Positions 23,284 through 32,535 of a DNA stretch of 32,966 nucleotides are shown piece by piece. The stretch is taken from NCBI GenBank assembly GCA_026988355.1, contig JALSLK010000105.1, positions 1 to 32,966 on the forward strand. The letters run 5' to 3'. The number at the start of each line of letters is the position of its first letter. The first letter of the stretch is position 1. The DNA is from Flavobacteriaceae bacterium (GTDB taxonomy: Bacteria > Bacteroidota > Bacteroidia > Flavobacteriales > Flavobacteriaceae). Position numbers and translations under genes: made by a program. The notes below the pieces were generated by a model that worked only from the letters and a program-made list of their open reading frames with translations, was not told where the DNA came from and made no database searches.

Positions 23284-24687
23284 ATGAACAAACTACACTT
23301 ATTTTTAGCAGTTATTTTTACAATAACCACACAAGCACAAATATCCTATAACGATTTAGAAGATGGAACATCTGGCATTGCAAATGGATATGGAAGTTGG
23401 GGAGCCAACACTGTAATACATGAGACAGAAATAGATGATGTGGCAAACGATGGTATCATCAATTTTTATCATCCAGATATGGCAGCAACACAATTACCAA
23501 CCGTATTTTTTATATCAGGTTGGGGAAGACCAGCATCTAGTTACGAAAAAATATTCCATTTTATAGCAAGTCAAGGATATGCAGTAGTAAGTATATACAA
23601 TAGAAATCCAGGAAATATTGTAGAAAGTTATCAATTTTCATTAAATATGATGGTAATAGCCGCACAACTACATTATGCAAATTGGATAGATACAACAACA
23701 GTCGGATTAATGGGACATTCTTATGGAGCAGGAGCAACAATATGGTTAGGAAAAAATCTATTTGGAGATGCATATAACTGGGGCCAAAACGGACGATTTA
23801 TATTTATGTCTGCACCATGGTACAGTTTACTAGTAACCCAAACCGATTTAATCAATTATCCAGCAAACGTAAAACTACTTATTGAAATAAGTAATGACGA
23901 TGTGAGAACAGACGAATATACATGGAATACAGACGAAAGAGCAATAAGAGCCATTTTTGAACTGATAAACATACCAAATTCCGAAAAAGATTTTGTACGA
24001 ATATATTCCGATCCAACAACATACCAATTAGACAGCGATGGAGATGGAACAACAGAAACATTTAGCTACGAAGCCGACCATTATTTAAGCTATACCGGAA
24101 TAAATAATGCACATGGTTACCAACCTTGGGATGCTTTAGATGTATATGCAATAAATCGTTTGTCGCATGCCATGATGGATTTTGTTTTTGAAGGAAATCA
24201 ACCCGCAAAAAATGTAGTCTTAGGTAATGGAAGTACAGCACAAATAGATATGAATTTTCTTACAGATTTAAGCGTAACAGATACACCAATAATAACAAGA
24301 CCAGCAAATGAATTTGCATATAGATGCAACAATACATGGAACGATTTTTCTGGCGGAGCAAATACATGGTTTTTACAAAATGCATGTAATGATACAGATG
24401 GCGATGGAATAATAGATTTAATCACATTAACAACAGAAGAAAAAAATATGGAAACCTTCCATTTGTATCCAATACCAACATCAACATACATAAAAATTCG
24501 TTTTGATGCAGGATTTGAACCAATACAAGAAATGACCATTACCAATGCAACAGGAAAAATAGTATCGAAAGTAAAAAATCCAACTGTCTATACCATAGAT
24601 ACTTCCAATTTTGAAGCAGGAACTTATTTTGTAAAAATACAAACAGTAAAATTTGTACATATACAATCGTTTATAGTAAAAAAATAA
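23284..24687 (+). CDS. Secreted alpha/beta-hydrolase with T9SS C-terminal domain
   Basis: A 467-residue exported enzyme. Signal peptide to about residue 19 (TTQAQ). The hydrolase core shows VFFISGWGRP (oxyanion region), the nucleophile elbow GHSYGAG with S146, and a later HGYQPWD near residue 282-288 that may carry the catalytic histidine. The fold resembles dienelactone-hydrolase/cutinase-type esterases. A DTDGDGIID calcium-type loop leads to the last about 75 residues, FHLYPIPTSTYIKI through a GTYFVKIQT segment, which is a type A T9SS sorting domain. So it is secreted to the outside or cell surface. The substrate (polyester, wax, plastic or glycerolipid) cannot be told. It sits 1 nt before the SprT-like gene. 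Confidence 0.88.
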   Translation: MNKLHLFLAVIFTITTQAQISYNDLEDGTSGIANGYGSWGANTVIHETEIDDVANDGIINFYHPDMAATQLPTVFFISGWGRPASSYEKIFHFIASQGYAVVSIYNRNPGNIVESYQFSLNMMVIAAQLHYANWIDTTTVGLMGHSYGAGATIWLGKNLFGDAYNWGQNGRFIFMSAPWYSLLVTQTDLINYPANVKLLIEISNDDVRTDEYTWNTDERAIRAIFELINIPNSEKDFVRIYSDPTTYQLDSDGDGTTETFSYEADHYLSYTGINNAHGYQPWDALDVYAINRLSHAMMDFVFEGNQPAKNVVLGNGSTAQIDMNFLTDLSVTDTPIITRPANEFAYRCNNTWNDFSGGANTWFLQNACNDTDGDGIIDLITLTTEEKNMETFHLYPIPTSTYIKIRFDAGFEPIQEMTITNATGKIVSKVKNPTVYTIDTSNFEAGTYFVKIQTVKFVHIQSFIVKK

Positions 24688-25281
24688 ATGACAAAATACA
24701 AAGCAATACATACCTATATACCAAAAGAAGCCATAAAATTGGTAGAAAATTTATTAGAAACCTATCCGTTTTATTTAAAAATAAAGAACAATCGAAAAAC
24801 AAAACATGGCGATTTTCGGATACTAAAAAATGGACAAATGCAAATTACCATCAATAACGATATGAATGTATATCGCTTTTTAATAACATTTGTACATGAA
24901 GTAGCACATTTAGTAACATACAAAAAAAATAAAAAAGTAAAACCACACGGAATAGAATGGAAAATTAATTTTCAGCATTTGATGCTACCATTTTTAAAAC
25001 CAGAAATATTTCCTAGAGAGATATTGTCTATTCTAGCAAATTATTTACGAAATCCTAGAGCAAGTACAGATACAGATGTAAAATTATCATTGGCGTTAAA
25101 ACAATATGATAAAAAATCAAATAAGAATTATATCTTTGAGATTCCATTAAAAAGTGAATTTACATATAATAATCGTACGTTTATAAAAGGAAATAAAAGA
25201 AGAATACGGTATAAATGTACCGAAAAAGCAACAAAAAAAGAATATCTATTTCATCCAAATGCAGAAGTAGATTTAATATAA
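24688..25281 (+). CDS. SprT-like zinc protein
   Basis: A 197-residue protein of the SprT family. The zinc site is HEVAH at 70-74 with E71, and a third ligand is likely H87 in KPHGIEW. The end of the gene has the chain RRIRYKCTEKATKKEY with a single cysteine, so the zinc ribbon seen in longer SprT proteins is not complete. The role in bacteria is unclear; the fold suggests a metallopeptidase. It overlaps nothing but begins right after the hydrolase stop, so likely the same transcript. Confidence 0.85.
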   Translation: MTKYKAIHTYIPKEAIKLVENLLETYPFYLKIKNNRKTKHGDFRILKNGQMQITINNDMNVYRFLITFVHEVAHLVTYKKNKKVKPHGIEWKINFQHLMLPFLKPEIFPREILSILANYLRNPRASTDTDVKLSLALKQYDKKSNKNYIFEIPLKSEFTYNNRTFIKGNKRRIRYKCTEKATKKEYLFHPNAEVDLI

Positions 25282-25298
25282 AAAGAAAACAAAAGAAG

Positions 25299-26372
25299 AT
25301 GAATAAAAACTATTATGCAGTTATAATGGCAGGAGGAATTGGATCTCGATTTTGGCCAATGAGTACAAGTGATTTTCCAAAACAATTTCACGACATGCTA
25401 GGAGTAGGAGAAAGTTTAATCCAACGAACATTTAAGCGATTCGAACAGTTAATACCAACAGAAAATATATTAATATCTACCAATAAAAGATACAAAAAAT
25501 TAGTGCTAGAACAATTGCCAAACATAACCGAAAAACAATTGTTACTAGAACCCGTAATGCGCAATACAGCACCATGTATTTTGTATGCAGCATTAAAAAT
25601 AAATGCCCTAAATAAAAATGCAGTAATGGTAGTAGCACCATCCGATCATTGGATAGAAAACGAAGCAGAATTTTTAAGAAACATAGAAACATCCTTTAAA
25701 GCATGTGCATCAGAACATATATTAATGACATTAGGAATACAACCATCTAATCCAAATACAGGATATGGATACATACAATATCATGGAAAGGATGAAATAA
25801 AAAAAGTAACCAATTTTACCGAAAAACCAAATTTAGAAAAAGCAAAATCCTTTATACAAGAAGGAAATTACTTATGGAATGCAGGAATATTTGTTTGGAG
25901 TACAAAAAGCATCTTAAAAGCATACCAACAAAATTTACCCGAAATGGAAAAATTATTCTGTGTAGGGAATCACGTCTATAATACTGATTTTGAAGATGAT
26001 TTTATCGAAGATAACTACCAAAAAGCAGCATCTATATCCATTGATTTTGGCATCATGGAAAAAGCCAATAATGTACATGTATTACCAGTAGAATTTGGCT
26101 GGAATGATTTAGGAACTTGGGGATCATTATACGATAAACTACCAAAAGATAAAGACGAAAATGCGGTGGTAAATGCAGAAGCAATATTTAGAAAATCAAC
26201 CAATAATATTGTACGAACACAAAAAGGAAAACATGTAGTAATACAAGGATTAGATAATTTTATTGTCGTAGAAAAAGACAATGTATTATTAATCTGTCCA
26301 AAAGATAAAGAACAAGACATAAAACAAATTGTAGCAGAAGTAAAAGAAAAATTTAAAGTAAAATTAACCTAA
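25299..26372 (+). CDS. manC: Mannose-1-phosphate guanylyltransferase
   Basis: Makes GDP-mannose from GTP and mannose-1-phosphate for glycan synthesis. The 357-residue protein opens with the nucleotidyltransferase signature MAGGIGSRFWPMS (residues 10-22), followed by APSDHWI, the sugar-binding FTEKPNLEKA and EFGWNDLGTWGSL. There is no fused isomerase domain. The start is the ATG at 25299; an in-frame ATG 84 nt upstream lies inside the SprT-like gene and gives a basic stretch not seen in the family. It starts 17 nt after the SprT-like stop. Confidence 0.95.
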   Translation: MNKNYYAVIMAGGIGSRFWPMSTSDFPKQFHDMLGVGESLIQRTFKRFEQLIPTENILISTNKRYKKLVLEQLPNITEKQLLLEPVMRNTAPCILYAALKINALNKNAVMVVAPSDHWIENEAEFLRNIETSFKACASEHILMTLGIQPSNPNTGYGYIQYHGKDEIKKVTNFTEKPNLEKAKSFIQEGNYLWNAGIFVWSTKSILKAYQQNLPEMEKLFCVGNHVYNTDFEDDFIEDNYQKAASISIDFGIMEKANNVHVLPVEFGWNDLGTWGSLYDKLPKDKDENAVVNAEAIFRKSTNNIVRTQKGKHVVIQGLDNFIVVEKDNVLLICPKDKEQDIKQIVAEVKEKFKVKLT

Positions 26373-26410
26373 CAAAAAAAGATTTTCAAAAAAAAGAAGA
26401 TTAAGATGTA

Positions 26411-27847
26411 ATGGAAGAAAAGAAAAACGAACAAGAAAAAAAAATACAGCAAACCAAAGAAGAAGCAAAAAAAGATGTAAAAGGAGCAGCTTCTAGTGTC
26501 AAAACATTTATAAAAGAAATCTTGAATATACGCCAAGATACAGATATAGATGGCACCATTCAAAACATAAAAGACAATATTGCAATGAAAGGGCATACCG
26601 CTTGGATTCTAGGTTTTTCTATCTTAGTAGCATCTATAGGATTAAACGTAAGCTCTACAGCAGTAGTAATTGGAGCCATGCTAATATCGCCATTAATGGG
26701 TCCTATATTAGGAATAGGATTATCTATTGGAACAAACGATATTGATACACTAAGAAATTCCATGATAAATTTAGGAATAATGTTAGTGATAAGTTTACTT
26801 GTTTCTTTTCTATTTTTTAGTATTCCACTATTTCAAGAATTAACACCAGAAATATACGCAAGAACCCAACCAGATGTTAGAGATGTAATGATCGCTATTG
26901 CAGGTGGATTAGCGTTAATTGTCGCAATAAGTAGACCAAGTCCGCAAACCAATACCGTAGCAGGTGTTGCAATTGCAACAGCGTTAATGCCTCCATTATG
27001 TACCGCAGGTTACGGATTAGCATTACACCAATGGAATTACTTTTTTGGAGCCATGTTTCTATTTTTAATTAACACCACATTTATTGCTTTGGCAACATTT
27101 GTAACGGTAAAATATTTGCATTTTCCAATGGTAAAATATATTAATTCCGCAAAGCGAAAATCTATTGCGAGATTTGCATCCTTTGTCGCTATAATTGTAT
27201 TAGGAGCAAGTATTTTTACATTTTATAAACTATACCAAAAAAACGATTTTACAACCAATTCAAAAGAATTAATAAAACATTTAAAAGAAGAAGATGGTTA
27301 TGTAATTATTGATGAAGATGATAAAGACATAAACTTCGAACAAAAGACAATAGACATTACAATTTTTGGAAATGTAACCAATAAAGATATAAAACATTTA
27401 AACGAATTAAAAGAAGAATACGGGTTGCAAGATGCTGTACTTAATATTCAAGGAGGAAAAGACGATTCGCAATTAATGAATGAGTTTCAAAGTCTGAAAG
27501 AACAATACGCAAAAAATCAAAAAATAATAGAAGGCAGAGACCAAGCATTACGAAGTAAAGAAGAAAGAATTCGTTTTTTAGAAAAAGAAATGCGTAAATT
27601 ATTTAGAAGTAGAATACCATTTGTACAAATAAGCGAAGAAGCTAAAATAAATTATACAGAACTGGAAGAAATATCTTATGCAAATCAAGTAAAAACAAAC
27701 TTTAAAAAAGTAGATACTATTACGGTATTTAATGTGAAATGGTACGATTCTATACCTAAAATAACAATAAAATTACAAGAAAAAAAACTACGCACTTGGT
27801 TAAAAACAAGATTAAATTTAGATACATTAAAAGTGATTAGAGATTAG
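26411..27847 (+). CDS. DUF389 membrane protein with coiled-coil tail
   Basis: A 478-residue integral membrane protein. A charged N-terminus (about 1-55) leads to the DUF389 core with GAMLISPLMGPILGIG and a run of six or so hydrophobic helices up to residue 280. It also has GVAIATALMPPLCTAGYGLA, the most conserved stretch of the family. The C-terminal part is soluble and includes a long coiled coil (about 350-400, e.g. QKIIEGRDQALRSKEERI). Function is unknown; no substrate can be assigned. It lies 38 nt after manC on the same strand. Confidence 0.87.
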   Translation: MEEKKNEQEKKIQQTKEEAKKDVKGAASSVKTFIKEILNIRQDTDIDGTIQNIKDNIAMKGHTAWILGFSILVASIGLNVSSTAVVIGAMLISPLMGPILGIGLSIGTNDIDTLRNSMINLGIMLVISLLVSFLFFSIPLFQELTPEIYARTQPDVRDVMIAIAGGLALIVAISRPSPQTNTVAGVAIATALMPPLCTAGYGLALHQWNYFFGAMFLFLINTTFIALATFVTVKYLHFPMVKYINSAKRKSIARFASFVAIIVLGASIFTFYKLYQKNDFTTNSKELIKHLKEEDGYVIIDEDDKDINFEQKTIDITIFGNVTNKDIKHLNELKEEYGLQDAVLNIQGGKDDSQLMNEFQSLKEQYAKNQKIIEGRDQALRSKEERIRFLEKEMRKLFRSRIPFVQISEEAKINYTELEEISYANQVKTNFKKVDTITVFNVKWYDSIPKITIKLQEKKLRTWLKTRLNLDTLKVIRD

Positions 27848-27912
27848 AAAAATTGATAAAAGGAATTAATATTGCATTAAATATTAATAATAATATTCTA
27901 AAACAGATTGTA

Positions 27913-28031
27913 ATATCCCAAGTTGACCTCAAAATAAGCCATAAACTCTTTTTTTTTCTTACGCTATTTCACTTAAATTTATAGCCGTAGCAAAGGTTAT
28001 GCTTACAATTTTAAGATGATATAATAAAAAC
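27913..28031 (-). repeat. Diverged copy of the fold-back element
   Basis: Begins ATCCCAAGTTGACCTCAAAA, as the relic at 6449, and further on shows the element's core in reverse orientation: CACTTAAATTT, ATAGCCGTAGC, GGTTATGCTT and ATTTTAAGAT line up with the reverse complement of the 161-bp copies. The far end is no longer recognisable. It fills most of the 220-bp gap between the DUF389 and methyltransferase genes. Confidence 0.55.
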
Positions 28032-28067
28032 CCAATCTCGAAACTTTAAGACACTACTCCAATAATT

Positions 28068-28571
28068 ATGAAACCCAAACAACTAACACATAAAGAAGTA
28101 GAAAATAAAAAAAATACCAAAGAAATAATTGTAGTTGCAGATGGCATCAGAACACCAGAAAATGTAGGAATGCTATTTCGAATAGCAGAAGCATTTGGAG
28201 TAAAAAAAGTATTTTTAGTTGGAGAATCTCCCGATTTAAAAAACAAAAAAGTAATACGAACAGCACGAAGTACACAAAAAGAATTAGAAATACAATATTT
28301 GGAAACAATGCCAAAGTTAATTGAAATACTAAAGAAAGAAACCTACAAATTAATAGGATTAGAACTTACCAATACAAGTAAAAGTATTTCTAAATTTGAC
28401 TTTACAAAAAACAAAAAAATAGCCCTCATTATAGGAGCAGAAAGATTTGGAATAACGCCAAAAACTTTAACGTCATTAGATGCAACTGTACATATAAACT
28501 TATTCGGTAAAAACTCATCTATCAATGTAATAAATGCATTGGGAATATGTCTATACGAAATAACAAGATAA
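28068..28571 (+). CDS. SpoU/TrmH-family RNA 2'-O-methyltransferase
   Basis: A 167-residue RNA methyltransferase of the knotted SPOUT class. It has the three family motifs: DGIRTPENVGMLFRIAEAFG, ALIIGAERFGI, and the knot motif INLFGKNSSINVINALGICLYEI (the usual 'xNSLNVAxA' here is 'NSSINVINA'). The target is tRNA or rRNA, not clear from sequence; at this length it lacks an N-terminal substrate-binding domain. It is followed by the carboxylase operon after 88 nt. Confidence 0.92.
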   Translation: MKPKQLTHKEVENKKNTKEIIVVADGIRTPENVGMLFRIAEAFGVKKVFLVGESPDLKNKKVIRTARSTQKELEIQYLETMPKLIEILKKETYKLIGLELTNTSKSISKFDFTKNKKIALIIGAERFGITPKTLTSLDATVHINLFGKNSSINVINALGICLYEITR

Positions 28572-28659
28572 AAAAGAACGTACAAACTATAACTAATAAA
28601 AGTAAAAATTTTACACATAATTTAATTACCTTTATAACCAATTCTTAAAACAAATAATT

Positions 28660-29145
28660 ATGCTAAATGATTATAAGGTAAAGGTAAATAAAGTACTAAA
28701 TTTTGATATTTCAGAAAAAGAAATATCCGAATTAGATATCGTAAAAATAAGTAATACAAAATCACATGTATTACAAAAAAATAAACCGTATCAGACAGAA
28801 ATTACCCAAGCTATATTTCTTAAAAAAGAATATACCGTAGTGGTAAATAACAGTACTTACAAAGTAGCCATAGCAGATACTTTAGATGTATTAATACAAA
28901 AAATGGGATTTACCTTAGGAAAGACAAAAAAAGTAAATGAAGTAAAATCGCCAATGCCAGGACTAATACTAGAAATACATGTAGAAGTCGGACAAGAAGT
29001 AAAAGAAGACGAAACATTGTTAGTATTGGAAGCCATGAAAATGGAGAATAGTATTGTATCGCCAAGAGACGGTGTAATAAAAAAAATTACCATAAACATC
29101 GGAGAAGCAGTAGATAAGGGCGTAATCTTAATTGAATTTGAATAA
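28660..29145 (+). CDS. Biotin carboxyl carrier subunit of acyl-CoA carboxylase
   Basis: A 161-residue protein whose C-terminal about 70 residues are a biotinyl domain with EAMKM, biotin-acceptor K127, and the framing VKSPMPGLILEIHVEVGQEV. The N-terminal half (residues 1-90) is a linker domain as in Bacteroidota acetyl/propionyl-CoA carboxylases. It carries the carboxyl group from the biotin carboxylase (next gene, 8 nt away) to the carboxyltransferase. Confidence 0.93.
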   Translation: MLNDYKVKVNKVLNFDISEKEISELDIVKISNTKSHVLQKNKPYQTEITQAIFLKKEYTVVVNNSTYKVAIADTLDVLIQKMGFTLGKTKKVNEVKSPMPGLILEIHVEVGQEVKEDETLLVLEAMKMENSIVSPRDGVIKKITINIGEAVDKGVILIEFE

Positions 29146-29153
29146 AAGCCAAC

Positions 29154-30593
29154 ATGAAAAAAATATTAGTAGCAAATAGAGGCGAAATTGCCATTCGAGT
29201 AATGACAACAGCAAAAAAAATGGGTATAAAAACAGTTGCAGTATATTCTACAGCAGATAGAAATGCATTACATGTTAAATTTGCAGATGAAGCAATCTGC
29301 ATTGGAGAACCACCATCTAGCGAATCTTACTTATTAGGAACAAAAATAATTAAACTAGCAAAAGAATTAGGAGTAGATGCCATACATCCAGGATATGGGT
29401 TTTTAAGCGAAAATGCCACATTTGCAGAAGAAGCAGCACAAAACAATATTATTTTTATAGGACCAAAATCCAAGGCAATTCAAATAATGGGAAGTAAATT
29501 GGCAGCAAAAGAAGCAGTGAAAAATTATAATATACCAATGGTACCTGGAATAGATAAAGCCATTACAGATATATCTAAAGCCAAAGAGATCGCTAAAGAA
29601 ATAGGTTTCCCGATACTAATAAAAGCGTCGGCAGGTGGTGGAGGAAAGGGAATGCGAGTGGTAGAAAAAGAAAGCGAATTGGAAGAACAAATGGAAAGAG
29701 CCGTAAGTGAAGCAATATCTGCATTTGGAAATGGCTCTGTATTTATAGAAAAATACGTACAATCGCCACGACATATCGAAATACAAATATTGGCAGACAG
29801 CTATGGTAACGTATTGTATCTCTTTGAAAGAGAATGTAGTATTCAAAGACGACATCAAAAAGTAGTTGAAGAAGCTCCTTCGGCAATATTAACACCAGCA
29901 TTGCGAAAAAAAATGGGAGAAGCAGCCGTTAAAGTTGCGAAATCGTGTGATTATTTGGGTGCTGGAACGGTAGAGTTTTTATTAGACGAAGCAAATAATT
30001 TTTACTTTTTAGAAATGAATACTAGATTGCAAGTAGAACATCCAGTAACCGAGTTAATCACAGGAATAGATCTAGTAGAACAACAAATACGAGTGGCAAG
30101 AGGAGAAGCACTAAACCTAAAACAAGAAGATTTAAAAATTTGTGGACATTCGTTTGAATTACGTGTGTATGCAGAAGATACCTTAAATGACTTTTTACCA
30201 TCCGTAGGTAAATTAGAAGTATATCAATTACCTAAAGGAGAAGGAATACGAGTAGATAACGGCTTCGCAGAAGGTATGGAAATACCAATATATTACGATC
30301 CAATGCTATCTAAACTAATTACGTATGGAAAAACAAGAAATGAAGCCATACAATTAATGCTAAATGCAATTGAAAAATATAAAATTGAAGGAGTAAAAAC
30401 CACGCTACCTTTTGGTAAATTTGTATTTCAACACGAAGCATTTCGATCTGGAAACTTTAACACACATTTTGTAAAAGATTATTATTCCGCAGAATTATTA
30501 AAAGAAAAAATAGAAGAAGAAGCAAAAATAGCAGCAATAATTGCAATAAAACAATACCAAAAAGATAAAAAAAGATTGCGAATTCCAGTTTAA
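29154..30593 (+). CDS. accC: Biotin carboxylase subunit of acyl-CoA carboxylase
   Basis: Carboxylates biotin with bicarbonate and ATP. The 479-residue protein has the ATP-grasp order: MKKILVANRGEIAIRVMTTA, HPGYGFLSENATFAEE, the glycine-rich KASAGGGGKGMRVV loop, and a catalytic FLEMNTRLQVEHPVTE. The C-terminal biotin carboxylase domain follows. It lies between BCCP and PccB-type subunit genes, so it belongs to that acyl-CoA carboxylase, and may serve acetyl- or propionyl-CoA; the gene symbol is given for the subunit type. Confidence 0.95.
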   Translation: MKKILVANRGEIAIRVMTTAKKMGIKTVAVYSTADRNALHVKFADEAICIGEPPSSESYLLGTKIIKLAKELGVDAIHPGYGFLSENATFAEEAAQNNIIFIGPKSKAIQIMGSKLAAKEAVKNYNIPMVPGIDKAITDISKAKEIAKEIGFPILIKASAGGGGKGMRVVEKESELEEQMERAVSEAISAFGNGSVFIEKYVQSPRHIEIQILADSYGNVLYLFERECSIQRRHQKVVEEAPSAILTPALRKKMGEAAVKVAKSCDYLGAGTVEFLLDEANNFYFLEMNTRLQVEHPVTELITGIDLVEQQIRVARGEALNLKQEDLKICGHSFELRVYAEDTLNDFLPSVGKLEVYQLPKGEGIRVDNGFAEGMEIPIYYDPMLSKLITYGKTRNEAIQLMLNAIEKYKIEGVKTTLPFGKFVFQHEAFRSGNFNTHFVKDYYSAELLKEKIEEEAKIAAIIAIKQYQKDKKRLRIPV

Positions 30594-30671
30594 TAAAAAA
30601 GGAACGTTAAAAAGTACTTGAAACATTAACTTATTACAACATTACATCCTTATAGCATCAACCTTTCCAAA

Positions 30672-32213
30672 ATGAATCAAAAAATAAACGAATTAAACGA
30701 TAAAAAAGCAAAAGCCTATTTAGGAGGTGGTAAAGCTCGAATAAAAAGGCAGCACGAGAAAAAGAAACTAACAGCAAGAGAACGTGTAAATTATTTACTT
30801 GACGAAGGCACGTTTGAAGAAATAGGCGTCTTAGTAACACATCGAACCAAAGAATTTGGCTTAGAGAACGAAATTTATTACGGCGATGGTGTTATAACAG
30901 GATACGGAACCATTAACGAACGGTTAGTATATTTATTTGCGCAAGATTTTACAGTATTTGGAGGCTCATTATCTGAAACACATGCCGAAAAAATATGCAA
31001 AGTAATGGATTTGGCATTAAAAGTTGGTGCTCCTATGATAGGATTAAACGATTCAGGAGGTGCAAGAATTCAAGAAGGAGTAAGATCTCTAGGAGGATAT
31101 GCAGATATTTTTTATAGAAATGTACAAGCATCTGGAGTAATACCACAAATATCAGCTATAATGGGACCATGTGCAGGAGGAGCAGTATACTCTCCAGCAA
31201 TAACCGATTTTACCATAATGGTAGAAGAAACCAGTTTTATGTTTGTAACTGGACCTAATGTAGTAAAGACAGTAACTAACGAAACCGTAACATCCGAAGA
31301 ATTAGGAGGAGCAAGTACACATGCTACAAAATCAGGCGTAACACATATTACCTCTTCAAACGATATAGCATGTTTAGAAGACATAAAACAATTATTGAGT
31401 TATTTACCGCAAAATAATACAGAAACAACCACAAAAATAGCATTTGAATTAGGAGATGAAGTACGAACAGAATTGACAAGTATTTTACCAAACAATCCTA
31501 ATAAACCGTACGATATGCATCAAATAATTAAAGGAATAATAGATGCCGATAGCTTTTACGAAATCCATAAAGATTATGCTGAAAATATTATTGTTGGATT
31601 TGCGAGATTAGGTGGAAGAAGTATTGGTGTTATTGCCAATCAACCAATGTTTTTAGCTGGAGTATTAGATGTAAATAGCTCAAAAAAAGCGGCACGATTT
31701 ACACGTTTTTGCGATTCGTTTAATATACCTTTACTAGTATTGGTAGATGTGCCTGGATTTTTACCAGGAACAGACCAAGAATGGAATGGTATCATAACAA
31801 ATGGAGCGAAATTACTATATGCATTAAGCGAAGCAACCGTCCCAAGAATAACAGTAATTACACGAAAGGCTTACGGTGGAGCTTATGATGTAATGAATTC
31901 TAAACATATAGGAGCAGATTTAAACTATGCTTGGCCTTCTGCAGAAATAGCAGTAATGGGAGCAAAAGGTGCGGCAGAAATTATATTTAAAAAAGAAATA
32001 AAAACTGCTATAAATCCAGAAGAAAAATGGAAAGAAAAAGAAATTGCTTATGCAGAAACTTTTGCAAATCCTTATAGAGCTGCAAAACGAGGATTTATTG
32101 ATGAGGTAATTTTACCAGAAAATACGAGACGAAAACTTATAAAGGCTTATGCTATGTTACAAGGTAAAAAAGTAGCAAGACCTAAACGGAAACACGGAAA
32201 TATCCCTCTTTAA
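30672..32213 (+). CDS. pccB: Carboxyltransferase (beta) subunit of acyl-CoA carboxylase, PccB-like
   Basis: Transfers the carboxyl group from biotin to an acyl-CoA. The 513-residue length and motifs fit the PccB type: [20 protein letters not shown] at the N-terminus, [25 protein letters not shown] and [11 protein letters not shown] in the first half, and in the second [29 protein letters not shown] and [11 protein letters not shown]. It forms a complete enzyme with the two genes upstream. Propionyl-CoA is the usual substrate in Bacteroidota, but acetyl-CoA is possible. It starts 78 nt after the biotin carboxylase gene. Confidence 0.95.
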   Translation: MNQKINELNDKKAKAYLGGGKARIKRQHEKKKLTARERVNYLLDEGTFEEIGVLVTHRTKEFGLENEIYYGDGVITGYGTINERLVYLFAQDFTVFGGSLSETHAEKICKVMDLALKVGAPMIGLNDSGGARIQEGVRSLGGYADIFYRNVQASGVIPQISAIMGPCAGGAVYSPAITDFTIMVEETSFMFVTGPNVVKTVTNETVTSEELGGASTHATKSGVTHITSSNDIACLEDIKQLLSYLPQNNTETTTKIAFELGDEVRTELTSILPNNPNKPYDMHQIIKGIIDADSFYEIHKDYAENIIVGFARLGGRSIGVIANQPMFLAGVLDVNSSKKAARFTRFCDSFNIPLLVLVDVPGFLPGTDQEWNGIITNGAKLLYALSEATVPRITVITRKAYGGAYDVMNSKHIGADLNYAWPSAEIAVMGAKGAAEIIFKKEIKTAINPEEKWKEKEIAYAETFANPYRAAKRGFIDEVILPENTRRKLIKAYAMLQGKKVARPKRKHGNIPL

Positions 32214-32535
32214 ATTTATCGCAACATTCGAAAAAAATTGTATTATTTTTTGAAGTTTATTATGCTTATAAAAAAGAATCAATAATATGATTTATACCAT
32301 TTTGATTTTTTTGGTTTATTTTGATGTTGATACCAATTCAATTTTGAAATGCGCTAAATAGATTTAAAATATTTTTATGTTTTACAATCTTGAAATTTCA
32401 AGCATAACATAGCTATGGTTTAAATTTAAAGTGCAGTAAAACCGTGAAAAGATAAATAATTTATAGCGTATTTTGATGTTGAGTTGGTATGAGTTGGGAT
32501 AACCTAAATTAATTAGGGTGTTTTTTTTTTGAATA
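32214..32535. other. Gene-free gap holding repeat sequences
   Basis: A 322-bp AT-rich gap between the pccB stop and the end of the minus-strand OmpA-family gene. It contains the second intact 161-bp fold-back element (32330-32490), a possible element relic directly before it (32294-32334, ending ATTTTGATGTTGATACC) and a partial repeat of the terminus after it (GAGTTGGGAT). No coding frame or clear terminator is seen apart from a ten-T run at 32521-32530. Confidence 0.7.
32330..32490 (+). repeat. 161-bp fold-back (MITE-like) element, intact copy 2
   Basis: Same length, orientation and ends as the copy at 4302-4462, with three base differences in 161. One of them (CATAAC for CATAGC) weakens the tip stem. 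It lies in the gap between pccB and the OmpA-family gene. Near-identity over 28 kb implies recent spread or gene conversion. Confidence 0.88.

Noticed and set aside
25215-25298. Longer N-terminus for manC
   Set aside because: It lies inside the SprT-like gene and encodes a basic stretch foreign to the family.
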